Source: Chitinophaga pinensis | Lineage (GTDB): Bacteria > Bacteroidota > Bacteroidia > UBA4408 | Length of the DNA stretch: 64,000 nucleotides | NCBI GenBank assembly: GCA_945861665.1 | Contig: CAMAVS010000007.1 | Coordinates: 71,277-135,276 of the forward strand | Direction of reading: 5' to 3' | Shown: piece by piece, positions 17,726-27,284 of the stretch | Position numbering within the stretch: the first letter of the stretch is position 1 | How the letters are laid out: each line of letters opens with the position of its first letter | Notes under the pieces: model-generated | Seen by the model: the letters and a program-made list of their open reading frames with translations, nothing else | The model's database searches: none | What the model was told of the DNA's origin: nothing | Translations under genes and position numbers: made by a program

Positions 17726-18637
17726 GTGTCGATTAAAGTAACAGATATTAGCAAAGTATACGGTACACAAAAGGCCCTCAATAAAGTTTCTTTTGAAGTA
17801 TCAAATGGTGAAATTATAGGTTTTTTAGGTCCAAATGGTGCCGGAAAATCAACAATGATGAAAATTATTACGTGTTTTATTCCTCAAACAGAAGGCTCTG
17901 TATCTGTTTGTGGCTATGATGTTGTAGAGCAATCCATTGAAGTTAGAAAAAATGTAGGTTATTTACCGGAACACAATCCTTTGTATCTTGACATGTACGT
18001 GAAGGAGTATCTCCATTTTATTGGAGGCTTGCACAAAATGTCGAACAATAAACTTTCAAAAAGAATTCCTGAAATGATTTCAAGTGTGGGCTTACAAATG
18101 GAACAAAACAAAAAAATTGGTGCATTATCAAAAGGATATAAGCAACGCGTTGGCTTAGCGCAAGCGTTAATACACAATCCGAATGTGTTGATTTTAGATG
18201 AGCCAACAACAGGCTTAGACCCCAATCAGTTGACTGAAATTCGCGAATTAATTCGTAGTGTAGGAAAGGAAAAAACTGTGATGCTTTCAACTCATATTAT
18301 GCAAGAAGTAAAAGCAATTTGCGATCGTGTAATTATCATTAACAAGGGGGAGATAGTTGCCAATGAAACAACCGCAGTATTGCAACAGCAAGGCCGCTCC
18401 GAAACAATTGTTATTGTTGAATTTGATAAAGCAGTGCGAGTTGATGATTTAAAAAACATAGAAGGACTTCTTTCAGCTCAAAACACTTCCGAAAATACTT
18501 GGAAGATTGCATCAGCTGATGGGAAGGATATCCGAAGCACACTTTTCAACTGGGCTGTGGCAAATAACCTTTCAGTACTTACTATGCAGCGTGAAGAGCA
18601 AAGTTTAGAGGATGTATTTCAAAAACTTACGAAGTAA
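17726..18637 (+). CDS. gldA: GldA-type ABC transporter ATP-binding protein
   Basis: Walker A is GPNGAGKS (35-42), the signature LSKGYKQR (134-141) and Walker B LILDEP with TTGLDP (155-166); the H-loop is STHIMQEV. The C-terminal 80 residues are a GldA-like extension. GldA is the ATPase of the GldAFG complex in gliding Bacteroidota, and close homologues also occur in non-gliding ones. gldF and gldG are not adjacent. The start is GTG at 17726; no earlier in-frame ATG exists after the promoter box. The paaZ gene follows 95 bases downstream on the same strand. Confidence 0.82.
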   Translation: MSIKVTDISKVYGTQKALNKVSFEVSNGEIIGFLGPNGAGKSTMMKIITCFIPQTEGSVSVCGYDVVEQSIEVRKNVGYLPEHNPLYLDMYVKEYLHFIGGLHKMSNNKLSKRIPEMISSVGLQMEQNKKIGALSKGYKQRVGLAQALIHNPNVLILDEPTTGLDPNQLTEIRELIRSVGKEKTVMLSTHIMQEVKAICDRVIIINKGEIVANETTAVLQQQGRSETIVIVEFDKAVRVDDLKNIEGLLSAQNTSENTWKIASADGKDIRSTLFNWAVANNLSVLTMQREEQSLEDVFQKLTK

Positions 18638-18732
18638 GGAATATTGAAGTAGTAGACACATATTTTCCTTCTGTTTATCAATAATCTGCAAACATTTTTC
18701 TTATTTTTATTTTTTAATAAACAACACACTAT

Positions 18733-20778
18733 ATGAAACTTCAAAATTATTCTCTTGGCCAATGGATTTCAGGAGAAGGTGATGGTCAAAATTTATTTAA
18801 TGCAATTACAGGAGAAACTATTTATACCGCCAGTAGCAAAGGTCTCGATTTTGCAGCTATGCTTAATTATGCTCGCAAAATAGGCGGGCCAAAATTACGA
18901 AAATTTACTTTTCATGAAAGAGGCAGAATGCTGAAGGCATTGGCATTTCATTTACAATCAAAAAAGGAAGAGTTTTATAAAATAAGTTGGGCAACGGGTG
19001 CCACACGATCCGATAGTTGGGTAGACATAGAAGGTGGTATTGGAAACTTATTTGCTTATGCCAGTTTGAGAAGACAATTTCCCAATGAAATATTTTGTGT
19101 GGAAGGAGATTTAGTAAAACTTTCTAAAGAAGGGACTTTTATTGGACAGCACATTTGTGTTCCGAAAGAGGGCGTAGCTATTCATATTAATGCATTTAAT
19201 TTTCCTATTTGGGGAATGTTAGAAAAGGTTGCTGTTAACTGGCTAGCTGGAGTTCCAGCAATTGTAAAACCGGCAACGGTTACTTCCTTTTTAACGGAAG
19301 CTGTTGTAAAGGAAATTATTGCCTCTGGTATTTTACCTGAAGGCTCTTTGCAATTAATTTGTGGAAGCGCCAACGGCATTCTAGATCAAGTACAATCACA
19401 AGATGTTGTTACGTTTACAGGTTCTGCATCAACCGGAAAAATGTTAAAAGCCCATCCTCGTTTATTAGAAGAAGCAGTTCGTTTTAATATGGAAGCTGAT
19501 TCGCTAAACTGTTCTGTATTGGGCTCTGATGTAAAAGTAGGCTCTGTAGAATTTGATATTTTTATAAAAGAAATTCAACGCGAAATGACTACAAAAGCAG
19601 GGCAAAAATGTACCGCAATTCGCAGAATTATTGTTCCCGAAAATATGGTAGAAGATGTTCAAATAGCCTTGGGGAAACGGTTGGCTAGTACCATAATTGG
19701 TGACCCAAATGTGGAGGGAGTAAGAATGGGGGCATTGGCAGGTCCTTCACAATTAAAAGAAGTGATTGAAAAAGTAGAGCTACTTTCAAAAACACAAAAA
19801 ATTGTATTTGGAAGTTTAACTAATTTTGAAGTACAGGGTGCCGATAAAACCAAAGGCTCATTTATATCGCCCATTTTGTTCTTAAACGAGAGCCCTTTCA
19901 AATATACCGACTGCCATAGTATTGAGGCATTTGGTCCTGTAAGTACAATTATGCCCTATAAAAATATTGACGAAGCAATAGAGTTAAGCAAGATGGGGAA
20001 AGGATCATTGGTAAGTTCAATCATAACTGGCAATGATACCATTGCAAAAAAATATGTTTTAGGTGCCGCCTCAATGCACGGACGTATTTTAATTTTAAAT
20101 GCTGATTGTGCAAAGGAAAGTACCGGTCATGGATCACCAATGCCAATGCTTGTTCATGGTGGACCCGGAAGGGCCGGTGGTGGTGAAGAAATGGGCGGAA
20201 AACGAGGTGTGTTTCATTATCTACAGCGCACAGCAATTCAAGGTTCTCCTACAACTCTTACAATGGTTACCAATCAGTATCAATACGGAGGAAAATATAT
20301 TGAAAAAGATACGCATCCCTTTAAACGGTATTTCGAAGAACTAGAAATTGGAGAAACATTGATTACCAAAACTCATTTAGTTACATTAGAGGATATTGAA
20401 AAATTTGCTGAGTTAAGCGGGGATAAATTTTACGCGCATATGGATGCAAAATCATTAGAAGGGACAATTTTTACAGGTCGTGTTGCTCATGGGTATTTTA
20501 TTTTATCACGAGCAGCCGGATTGTTTGTGGATGCGCCCAAAGGGCCTGTTTTATTGAATTACGGAATTGATGAATGTCGGTTTACAAAACCTGTTTATCC
20601 GGGCAGCACTATTGCTGTTCGCTTTACTTGTAAAGAAAAAGCAGAGCAAGAAAAAAAGGACGAAAATGATATCGCCAAAGGAATAGTTAAATGGTTGGTA
20701 GACGTATTCGATGAGACAGGAGAAACAGTTGCAGTAGCTACCATATTAACAATGGTAAAAATGAAAAATCAGGGTTAA
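18733..20778 (+). CDS. paaZ: PaaZ-type bifunctional aldehyde dehydrogenase / enoyl-CoA hydratase
   Basis: Two domains are visible. Residues 1 to about 520 are an aldehyde dehydrogenase with Asn156 (INAFNFP), Glu254 (FNMEADS) and the catalytic Cys293 (AGQKCTA). Residues from about 540 to 681 are a MaoC-type hydratase domain (FAELSGDKFYAHMDAKS, GRVAHGYF). The length matches PaaZ proteins (E. coli PaaZ has 681 residues). In the phenylacetate pathway PaaZ opens the oxepin-CoA ring and oxidises the resulting semialdehyde. No other paa gene is seen in this window, so the pathway role is inferred. A near-match box TATTTTTA precedes the start. Confidence 0.85.
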   Translation: MKLQNYSLGQWISGEGDGQNLFNAITGETIYTASSKGLDFAAMLNYARKIGGPKLRKFTFHERGRMLKALAFHLQSKKEEFYKISWATGATRSDSWVDIEGGIGNLFAYASLRRQFPNEIFCVEGDLVKLSKEGTFIGQHICVPKEGVAIHINAFNFPIWGMLEKVAVNWLAGVPAIVKPATVTSFLTEAVVKEIIASGILPEGSLQLICGSANGILDQVQSQDVVTFTGSASTGKMLKAHPRLLEEAVRFNMEADSLNCSVLGSDVKVGSVEFDIFIKEIQREMTTKAGQKCTAIRRIIVPENMVEDVQIALGKRLASTIIGDPNVEGVRMGALAGPSQLKEVIEKVELLSKTQKIVFGSLTNFEVQGADKTKGSFISPILFLNESPFKYTDCHSIEAFGPVSTIMPYKNIDEAIELSKMGKGSLVSSIITGNDTIAKKYVLGAASMHGRILILNADCAKESTGHGSPMPMLVHGGPGRAGGGEEMGGKRGVFHYLQRTAIQGSPTTLTMVTNQYQYGGKYIEKDTHPFKRYFEELEIGETLITKTHLVTLEDIEKFAELSGDKFYAHMDAKSLEGTIFTGRVAHGYFILSRAAGLFVDAPKGPVLLNYGIDECRFTKPVYPGSTIAVRFTCKEKAEQEKKDENDIAKGIVKWLVDVFDETGETVAVATILTMVKMKNQG

Positions 20779-21063
20779 ACTGGAACTAAGTATAATGACA
20801 ATCACAGAATCAAAAAAAACAGAGTAGGGTTAATGATAAATCTGGATACTCTAAAGCAAATCCTACAACCAAGTTTTTTGTGATTGTGATTGTGTTCCAT
20901 TATTTATTAGAGGTACGCCTAGGTAGTATTAACCCATCTACGCCATATCCAGAATACACTTTACACCAATTGTACAATGAGCACCCTTAAGGTGTTTCCA
21001 TTTTAGGGAATAAACGGCAGTTTCAAATAAGACAGAAAGTTTTTATCTATACTACAAAAAATA
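20779..21063. other. Intergenic region with long imperfect inverted repeat
   Basis: It lies between two convergent genes (paaZ and the repeat-rich secreted protein). The segments around 20800-20822 and 20874-20897 are imperfectly complementary (AATCACA/TGTGATT plus A/T runs). The stem would have a long loop, and I do not claim a proper terminator. No ORF or RNA gene is evident. Confidence 0.35.
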
Positions 21064-23958
21064 TTACTCTAGAATAATTTTCTGAACCTTAGAGCCTTCC
21101 ATTGTTTTAAAACTTATAAGATAAATTCCTTTTGATAGATGTTCGGTGTTTATTTGCTTTTTAAATGTCCCTAAAATAGTACTTTCTTCGCTCACAAAAA
21201 TCGTTTGTCCAATTATATCCAGTATTTCTATACGTACATTTTCGTTTTTGCGTAAACTCGCTTCAATAAAAAATGCATTTTTAGTTGGATTTGGATACAC
21301 ACGCATTAGGTTACTGTTTCCTATTTCATTTATACCAGTACAAGTAGCTACCACTACCCAAGATGTATCGGCACCTTCACAACCGTTTGCGCTATAGGTA
21401 TATATTATTTGATGTGTTCCTACACCTGCCAAGGATGCATAAAAATGTCCGTTTATTGCACCTAATCCTACATACGTACCGCCTACAGGTAAACCTCCTG
21501 CTAATGCCACACCTACTTCATCCAAGCAAAGTGTATCCACATTTAAACTAAGTGTAACTATCGGCAATGGATTTACAGCAATGGCAAAATTGCTCGCACT
21601 TCCCACACCACACAAATTTATAGCATATACTGAAATGTTACCGCTTGCCGCTCCAATTGCAAAATCTACTTGAATACTGTTTGTGTTATTTCCCATTGCA
21701 ATAGTTGCTCCGGCAGGGAGATTCCAGTTGTAACCGCTTGCATTTGCAATTGCAGAAACAGAAAAAACAATTCCCAGTTCGCCTTCACATACAACTGCTG
21801 TACCGCTAATTATTCCAGCAACTCTAGGCAAATAATTTACAACAACAGCAAATATGGCACTTGCACCTACACCACAAGTATTTATTCCTTCAACCGTTAT
21901 GTTGCCACTCATTACCCCATTTGTAAAATCAACTGTAATACTATCGCCCCCCGCATTTGTAACATAGGATGCTCCAGCAGGAACAGTCCAATTATAACTA
22001 CTCGCATTGGCAACAGAAGGCACAGAATAGACAATAGCCATCTGTCCTTCGCATACGGTATCCGCTCCTATTATAACTCCTGCCGCAATAGGTAAAGGAT
22101 TTACTGTTAAAGAAAAATTGCTTGAAACAATTCCATTACCACAACTGTTAGTTCCCATAACAGTAATATTACCACCCATAGCATTGTTGGCAAAATTTAC
22201 ATTTATGCTGTTTGTGTTGGCGCCCGAAATGATTGAAGCCCCAAAAGGCAATGTCCACACATATCCTGTTGCGTTGCTAATACTTGAAATATAATAAGCA
22301 ATCCAGCTTGCGCCTTGACAAACAGTATCTGCACCCATCACATTATTCGCAGGAATGGGCAATTGATTTACAACAAGCCCTAAGGTAGATATGCCACCAT
22401 TGTTACAGGCATTTGTTCCTTGAACAGTTATGTTTCCACTTATTGAACCAATAGGGAAATTCACTAAAATACTATTCGTATTTGCGCCTGCTACAATTAT
22501 TGCTCCTGCAGGCAAAACCCAATTGTATCCTGTTGCATTTGCAATGGATGGAACGCTGTAACTAAAACCTGACTGTCCTTCACAAACAGAGTTTATGCCG
22601 GTAATTGCTCCGGCATTCGCGGCATTATTACAATATTTTAGTGTAGCATAATTTTGCTGACCGGTAGCCCCAGCAACATATCCCGTTACATATACATTTC
22701 CAATTAAATCTATTGTTATAGATTGTCCGTAATCTAATGCACTTCCTGTACCATTGTATTCTGCAACCCATTGTTGAACACCACTGTTATTATACTTTAC
22801 GGTTGCATAATTATTTAACCCGAAAGCCCCTACGGCAGTTCCTGTAACGTATGTATTTCCAATTGTATCAATTGCAATTGCGTAAGCATAATCATCATTA
22901 TTTCCTGCTCCGTTATACAAGGAAACCCATTGTTGGTTTCCGGCATTGTCAATTTTCAATGTTGCGTAGTTATTAAGTCCGTTTGCACCATAAGAGTAGC
23001 CGGTAACAAAACTGTTTCCTTGCATATCCAAAGCAAGTGCTAATGGATAGTCGTTGCTGTTTCCAGTTCCATTGTACTCCGTTACCCATTGCTGAACACC
23101 ACTTGTATTTAACATTAGTGTTGTAATATTATTTGCCCCAACAAGCCCAATTGAATAGCCTGTAACAAAAGAGTTTCCATTTGTATCTATTGCAAATGCC
23201 ATAACAAAATCGTCACTGTTGCCTATTCCATTGTAGGTAGTTGCCCATTGTTGAATACCGCTGTTATTGTATTTCAACACAGCATAATTATTGCCTCCAG
23301 TTGCACCAATTGAATAGCCCGCAACATATACATTTCCGTTTTTTTCAATGGAAACCCCCTGAGGCACATCAGCAGCGTTTCCTGTGCCATTGTATTCTGT
23401 CACCCATTGCTGTACACCACTGTTATTGTATTTTACGGTGCCAAAATTTTGACCGCCAACGGTGCCTTGAACATAGCCTGTTACATAAACATTTCCACTA
23501 ATATCAAGTGAAATGGACCGAGCTTGGTCGTTACCATTTCCTGAACCATTGTAGCTTGCAAGCCACTGTTGTACGCCACTGCTATTGTATTTTATGGTAA
23601 CAAAATTATACCCCCCCAATGCCCCAATGGAATAACCTGTTACATATACATTTCCATTCGCGTCCAATGCCATTGCTGCTGCTCTATCGTCATTGTTTCC
23701 GGTACCATTATATTCTGAAAACCATTGCTGCACACCGCTACTATTATATTTTACGGTTGTATAATTATACAATCCGGAAGCGCCATAAGAAGAGCCGGTT
23801 ACGTAGCTGTTTCCATTTGCATCGACTAGTATTTTTTTTGCTAAATCGGTATTGTTGCCTGTACCATTGTATTCAACAGCCCACTGTTGGGTAACTTGCG
23901 CAGATGCAGTTTGAAAAATAAAAAAAGATATTGAGAGTGCAGAGTATAGTTGTTTCAT
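21064..23958 (-). CDS. Large T9SS cargo protein with SBBP and PKD-like repeats
   Basis: A 964-residue protein with a signal peptide (cut near SAQV, residue 21). It is followed by eight SBBP-type repeats of about 50 residues each (core QQWVxEYNGTGN then GNVYVTGYS), residues 20 to about 425. Then come four Ig/PKD-like repeats (core VCEG...YNWxLPAGA) and a fifth, different Ig-like module. The C-terminus from YPNP onward is a T9SS sorting domain ending in QKIILE. It is probably a surface adhesin or structural protein. Repeat copies are so alike at the DNA level that recombination is likely. A near-match box TAACTTTA (23975-23982) lies 16 bases upstream. Confidence 0.85.
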   Translation of the reverse strand: MKQLYSALSISFFIFQTASAQVTQQWAVEYNGTGNNTDLAKKILVDANGNSYVTGSSYGASGLYNYTTVKYNSSGVQQWFSEYNGTGNNDDRAAAMALDANGNVYVTGYSIGALGGYNFVTIKYNSSGVQQWLASYNGSGNGNDQARSISLDISGNVYVTGYVQGTVGGQNFGTVKYNNSGVQQWVTEYNGTGNAADVPQGVSIEKNGNVYVAGYSIGATGGNNYAVLKYNNSGIQQWATTYNGIGNSDDFVMAFAIDTNGNSFVTGYSIGLVGANNITTLMLNTSGVQQWVTEYNGTGNSNDYPLALALDMQGNSFVTGYSYGANGLNNYATLKIDNAGNQQWVSLYNGAGNNDDYAYAIAIDTIGNTYVTGTAVGAFGLNNYATVKYNNSGVQQWVAEYNGTGSALDYGQSITIDLIGNVYVTGYVAGATGQQNYATLKYCNNAANAGAITGINSVCEGQSGFSYSVPSIANATGYNWVLPAGAIIVAGANTNSILVNFPIGSISGNITVQGTNACNNGGISTLGLVVNQLPIPANNVMGADTVCQGASWIAYYISSISNATGYVWTLPFGASIISGANTNSINVNFANNAMGGNITVMGTNSCGNGIVSSNFSLTVNPLPIAAGVIIGADTVCEGQMAIVYSVPSVANASSYNWTVPAGASYVTNAGGDSITVDFTNGVMSGNITVEGINTCGVGASAIFAVVVNYLPRVAGIISGTAVVCEGELGIVFSVSAIANASGYNWNLPAGATIAMGNNTNSIQVDFAIGAASGNISVYAINLCGVGSASNFAIAVNPLPIVTLSLNVDTLCLDEVGVALAGGLPVGGTYVGLGAINGHFYASLAGVGTHQIIYTYSANGCEGADTSWVVVATCTGINEIGNSNLMRVYPNPTKNAFFIEASLRKNENVRIEILDIIGQTIFVSEESTILGTFKKQINTEHLSKGIYLISFKTMEGSKVQKIILE

Positions 23959-24216
23959 AATTTTTTATTTGTTATAAAGTTACACAATTTATAAAATGAA
24001 CAAAATCTTAATCGATGATTTGTTAATTATATGGGATGTACGAAACTAGTCAGCGGATGGTTTTACAGAAATTTTAATCGCAACAAAGCAGATTGCCCCT
24101 TCGCTGAAAAAACTCATAGCAATTAATTCAGGAAAGGTTATTAACGTGAATTCGTGATGAATTTCAATTTAGATAAATCAAGATATTTGGCTGTGCGGCT
24201 TTGCCTCACACTCCAA

Positions 24217-24244
24217 TTACTTTTTTCCTTGACGAAAAAAGTAA
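24217..24244. repeat. Perfect 11-bp hairpin in repeat copy A
   Basis: Arms TTACTTTTTTC (24217-24227) and GAAAAAAGTAA (24234-24244) with loop CTTGAC. The same CTTGAC can also pair with GTCAAG at 24253-24258, so two alternative folds exist. Confidence 0.7.
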
Positions 24245-24289
24245 TCAAAAAGGTCAAGAGCAAACGCCATTTTCAGGTCTTCGTTTTGT

Positions 24290-24366
24290 CGCACAAGCTA
24301 ACGTCATCAATTTCCACGAAACCTGAAATTCGGACCGTTTGCTTATTAGCTTCCCGCCTTTCTAAC
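24290..24366. repeat. Dispersed 77-bp repeat, copy A
   Basis: Ungapped alignment with 49404-49480 gives 69 identical positions of 77 (counted by eye). The shared core includes TTTCCACGAAACCTGAAATT and the end TTAGCTTCCCGCCTTTCTAA. Both copies are intergenic and in the same orientation. Confidence 0.85.
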
Positions 24367-24424
24367 AATATACTTCTTTAGTATGGTGATTAAGCCTGAA
24401 CGAACTGGCGTTAATATTTTTTTC

Positions 24425-25801
24425 TTACAACAAACGAATCACGAAATCAGACATTAAGCCCATCGCAAAAATGAGTACCAAGGTAAGGATGAGCAATAAT
24501 TTGTGGGTAAAGGAAACTTCAACAAGACTGCTGTCGCTGCCACTTTTAAAGTACATAGCGATGATTACTTTGAAATAATAATATACGCCCACTAAGGAGG
24601 CAAGTACCGCAACTAAAACAATTGCCGTTTGTCCGCTTTGTAAAGCTGCATTAAACAAATAATATTTTCCAAAAAAGCCTGCCATAGGTGGTATACCCGC
24701 TAATGAAAGCATCGCAACTGTCATTGCAAATGCAAGGAATGGATTGCGTTTACCCAATCCGTTAAAAGCATCAATGGCTTCGTTGTTTGATTTATTGATG
24801 ATGATTGACAATACCGTAAAAGCAGTAATAGAAGCTACTGAATAGGCCGCAGTATAAAAAAGAATAGAGCCTGCCGAAAATTTATTCATTGCTAAAATAG
24901 CCAATAACATATAACCTGCGTGTGCTATACTGGAATAAGCAAGCATCCGCTTTACACTTTCTTGATAAGTAGCAGTAATATTTCCCACTGCTAACGTAAG
25001 TATTGCCATTACAAAAATAATGTTGCCCCACACACTTTCGATGGTAGAAAAACAAGTAAAGAACAAACGGAAGAATGCTGCAAAAGCGGCTGTTTTTATA
25101 ATGGTTGCCATAAAGGCTGTAATCACCAAGGGTGAACCTTGATACACATCGGGCGCCCAAAAATGAAAAGGTGCTGCCGATATTTTAAATGCCATACCAA
25201 CCATCATCAACAATACTCCTGTATAAAACAAAGCTGGAATATTTCCTGAATTAAGTGTGATGTAGTTCGCAATAGTTTGTAAGTTAAATGAGCCTGTAAT
25301 ACCATATATCAAAGCAATACCGAACAATAAAAAACCGGTAGCAAATGCACCCATTAAAAAATATTTAAGTGCAGCTTCGTTGGAATAAAGGTCGTTTTTA
25401 CGACTTCCTGCCAACACATACAAGGAAAGCGAAAGTGTTTCGATTCCCAAAAAAAGCATTGACATATTTTGATAGGATACCATTATTACGGCACCCACCA
25501 AGGCGAATAATATTAAAGCAAAGTGATCGGTAAGATTGGTTTCTTCGTTAAAATAATTTTGCGAAAGCAAGAACCAAGCAAAAGCAATGAATGAAATTAA
25601 ACAAGTAAATGCAACGGCATAGTTGTCGAAAAACATCATATCGTTGAAGTAGTGTTTGTTGGTGTTCCAGTACATAGCACTTATGACTATTGTTCCCAAT
25701 AGGCCCAATAATACAACAGGAAATATTTTTCTCTTAAAGTTAAACATCTCCGACAACAGCGTTAACACCCCAAGTCCCGATAACAGTATTAATGATTTCA
25801 T
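24425..25801 (-). CDS. nuoN: NADH-quinone oxidoreductase subunit N
   Basis: The last gene of the nuo operon. This 458-residue polytopic protein is a proton-pumping antiporter-like subunit of complex I in the inner membrane. It has about 14 hydrophobic helices and the conserved central stretch with Lys/His residues (AAPFHFWAPDVYQGSP, then VKRMLAYSSIAHAGYML). Length is typical. It starts 24 bases after nuoM stops. No clear terminator is seen immediately after it; the downstream sequence holds the dispersed repeat. Confidence 0.92.
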   Translation of the reverse strand: MKSLILLSGLGVLTLLSEMFNFKRKIFPVVLLGLLGTIVISAMYWNTNKHYFNDMMFFDNYAVAFTCLISFIAFAWFLLSQNYFNEETNLTDHFALILFALVGAVIMVSYQNMSMLFLGIETLSLSLYVLAGSRKNDLYSNEAALKYFLMGAFATGFLLFGIALIYGITGSFNLQTIANYITLNSGNIPALFYTGVLLMMVGMAFKISAAPFHFWAPDVYQGSPLVITAFMATIIKTAAFAAFFRLFFTCFSTIESVWGNIIFVMAILTLAVGNITATYQESVKRMLAYSSIAHAGYMLLAILAMNKFSAGSILFYTAAYSVASITAFTVLSIIINKSNNEAIDAFNGLGKRNPFLAFAMTVAMLSLAGIPPMAGFFGKYYLFNAALQSGQTAIVLVAVLASLVGVYYYFKVIIAMYFKSGSDSSLVEVSFTHKLLLILTLVLIFAMGLMSDFVIRLL

Positions 25802-25825
25802 ATTCTATTTAAATTCTGTTCTCTT

Positions 25826-27280
25826 TTATTTTAATGCAATGATGCGTAACAATTCTTCTACTGCAGGCTCTGAAATATGCAACAATGGTTTTGGAAAAAC
25901 ACCAATTCCAATTATAGCAATCACCATAGGATACAGCACTAATTTTTCATTGTATGAAAGTTCCTCGAAGTCTTCGTTAAGCGGACTCAATTCGCCCAAC
26001 ATTGATTTTTGATACATTCTTAACATATAAACAGCACCTAAAATTATGGTTAATCCTGCGAATGCTGCTGCTAGCGGACTAAATTGATATAATCCGTTTA
26101 TCAATAAAAACTCGCCTACAAAACCATTGGTGAATGGCAAAGCAACACTCCCCAACACAATAATCATAAATACTGTTGAGAATATTGGTGATATTGAACG
26201 TACTCCACCCAGCTTTGATAACTCTCTTGTTCCTGTCCTTTTTTCAATTAAATCAACTATATAAAACAAGGCAAAAACATTTATACCGTGACACACCATT
26301 TGTATCATTGCACCTTGCAAACCTTGAACGTTCATTGAAAAAACACCTGCAGCAATTAATCCAACGTGCGCAATAGACGAGTAAGCAATCAGTCGCTTCA
26401 TATCGTTTTGCATAATAGCAATTACAGATGCATACACAATTCCAATAACAGATAAAATGATGGCTGTATTTCCCCACTCTGCAACACCCAAAGGGACAAC
26501 AGGCAATAACCAACGAATTACACCAAATATTCCCATTTTAAGCATAATGCCCGAAAGCAACATTGTACCTTGAGTAGGAGCTTCGGTATAGGTATCGGGT
26601 TGCCAAGTATGAAAGGGGAAAACAGGCATTTTAATAGCAAATGCAATAAAGAATGCCCAGAATAAAATGCCTTGTGTGCTAGCAGGAAGTGAGTGTCCTG
26701 CTTGGTATAAAGATTGAATATCAAAAGTATGTGCACTGCTGTGTTGGTATAAATAAATTAAACCAACCAACATAAACAAGCTACCGAATAAGGTGTAAAC
26801 AAAAAACTTAAAGGTAATAACACCTCTGTTTTTTCCGCCCCACATAAGGCAAATAAAGTAAATAGGGATAAGTGCTAATTCCCAAAAAATATAGAATAAA
26901 AAACCATCCATTGATGTAAATACTCCCACCAATGCCATTTGCATCATCAATATCAAACCATAAAACACATTCGGTTTCTCGTATTTTTTTTCAAAAGATG
27001 AAAGAATGATGAAAGGAACAAGGCTCGAAGTAAGCAATACCAATAGCATACTGATGCCATCAATACCTACCTTGAAACTAATGCCAAGTGATGGCATCCA
27101 CCAAAAATCCAAAATAAATTGTGTTGTTGCGTCTCTGTGAAAATTAAATGCTGCAAACAATGCAACGGCTAATTCCGCAATTGAGAATGCCAATGCAATT
27201 TTCTTTGCGCTTCCTCCTTTTGCAAAAAACAGAAGGAAAGAAGCCAGTAAGGGTAAAAATATTAGTATTGCTGTTAACAT
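25826..27280 (-). CDS. nuoM: NADH-quinone oxidoreductase subunit M
   Basis: Antiporter-like subunit of complex I, 484 residues with about 14 membrane helices. Diagnostic segments are FYIFWELALIPIYF (conserved Glu in helix 5), PVFPFHTWQPDTYTEAPTQG and MKRLIAYSSIAHVGLI. It pumps protons together with NuoL and NuoN. It begins 4 bases after nuoL ends. Confidence 0.93.
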   Translation of the reverse strand: MLTAILIFLPLLASFLLFFAKGGSAKKIALAFSIAELAVALFAAFNFHRDATTQFILDFWWMPSLGISFKVGIDGISMLLVLLTSSLVPFIILSSFEKKYEKPNVFYGLILMMQMALVGVFTSMDGFLFYIFWELALIPIYFICLMWGGKNRGVITFKFFVYTLFGSLFMLVGLIYLYQHSSAHTFDIQSLYQAGHSLPASTQGILFWAFFIAFAIKMPVFPFHTWQPDTYTEAPTQGTMLLSGIMLKMGIFGVIRWLLPVVPLGVAEWGNTAIILSVIGIVYASVIAIMQNDMKRLIAYSSIAHVGLIAAGVFSMNVQGLQGAMIQMVCHGINVFALFYIVDLIEKRTGTRELSKLGGVRSISPIFSTVFMIIVLGSVALPFTNGFVGEFLLINGLYQFSPLAAAFAGLTIILGAVYMLRMYQKSMLGELSPLNEDFEELSYNEKLVLYPMVIAIIGIGVFPKPLLHISEPAVEELLRIIALK

Positions 27281-27284
27281 AAAT

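Larger units (their letters stand above)
23959..24424. other. Intergenic region holding dispersed repeat copy A
   Basis: 466 bases between nuoN and the secreted repeat protein, both on the minus strand. It contains a perfect 11-bp hairpin (24217-24227 / 24234-24244, loop CTTGAC) and the 77-bp dispersed repeat at 24290-24366. A 75-codon plus-strand frame across it (24154-24381) is carried by the repeat and is not a credible gene. Confidence 0.6.

Noticed and set aside
18638..18732. Riboswitch between gldA and paaZ
   Set aside because: The 95-base spacer is A/T-rich with no conserved stem set that I recognise.
21670..22095. 141-codon plus-strand ORF opposite the secreted repeat protein
   Set aside because: Its composition (runs of Asn, Cys, Tyr and Ser) reflects the DNA repeats on the other strand.
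21064..23958. Regular DNA repeats that look like a CRISPR-type array
   Set aside because: The repeats are about 150 bp apart, in frame, and encode SBBP/PKD modules; there are no short identical repeats with unique spacers and no cas genes.
24154..24381. 75-codon ORF across repeat copy A
   Set aside because: It is carried by the dispersed repeat sequence, not by a coding family. Copy B has no matching frame.
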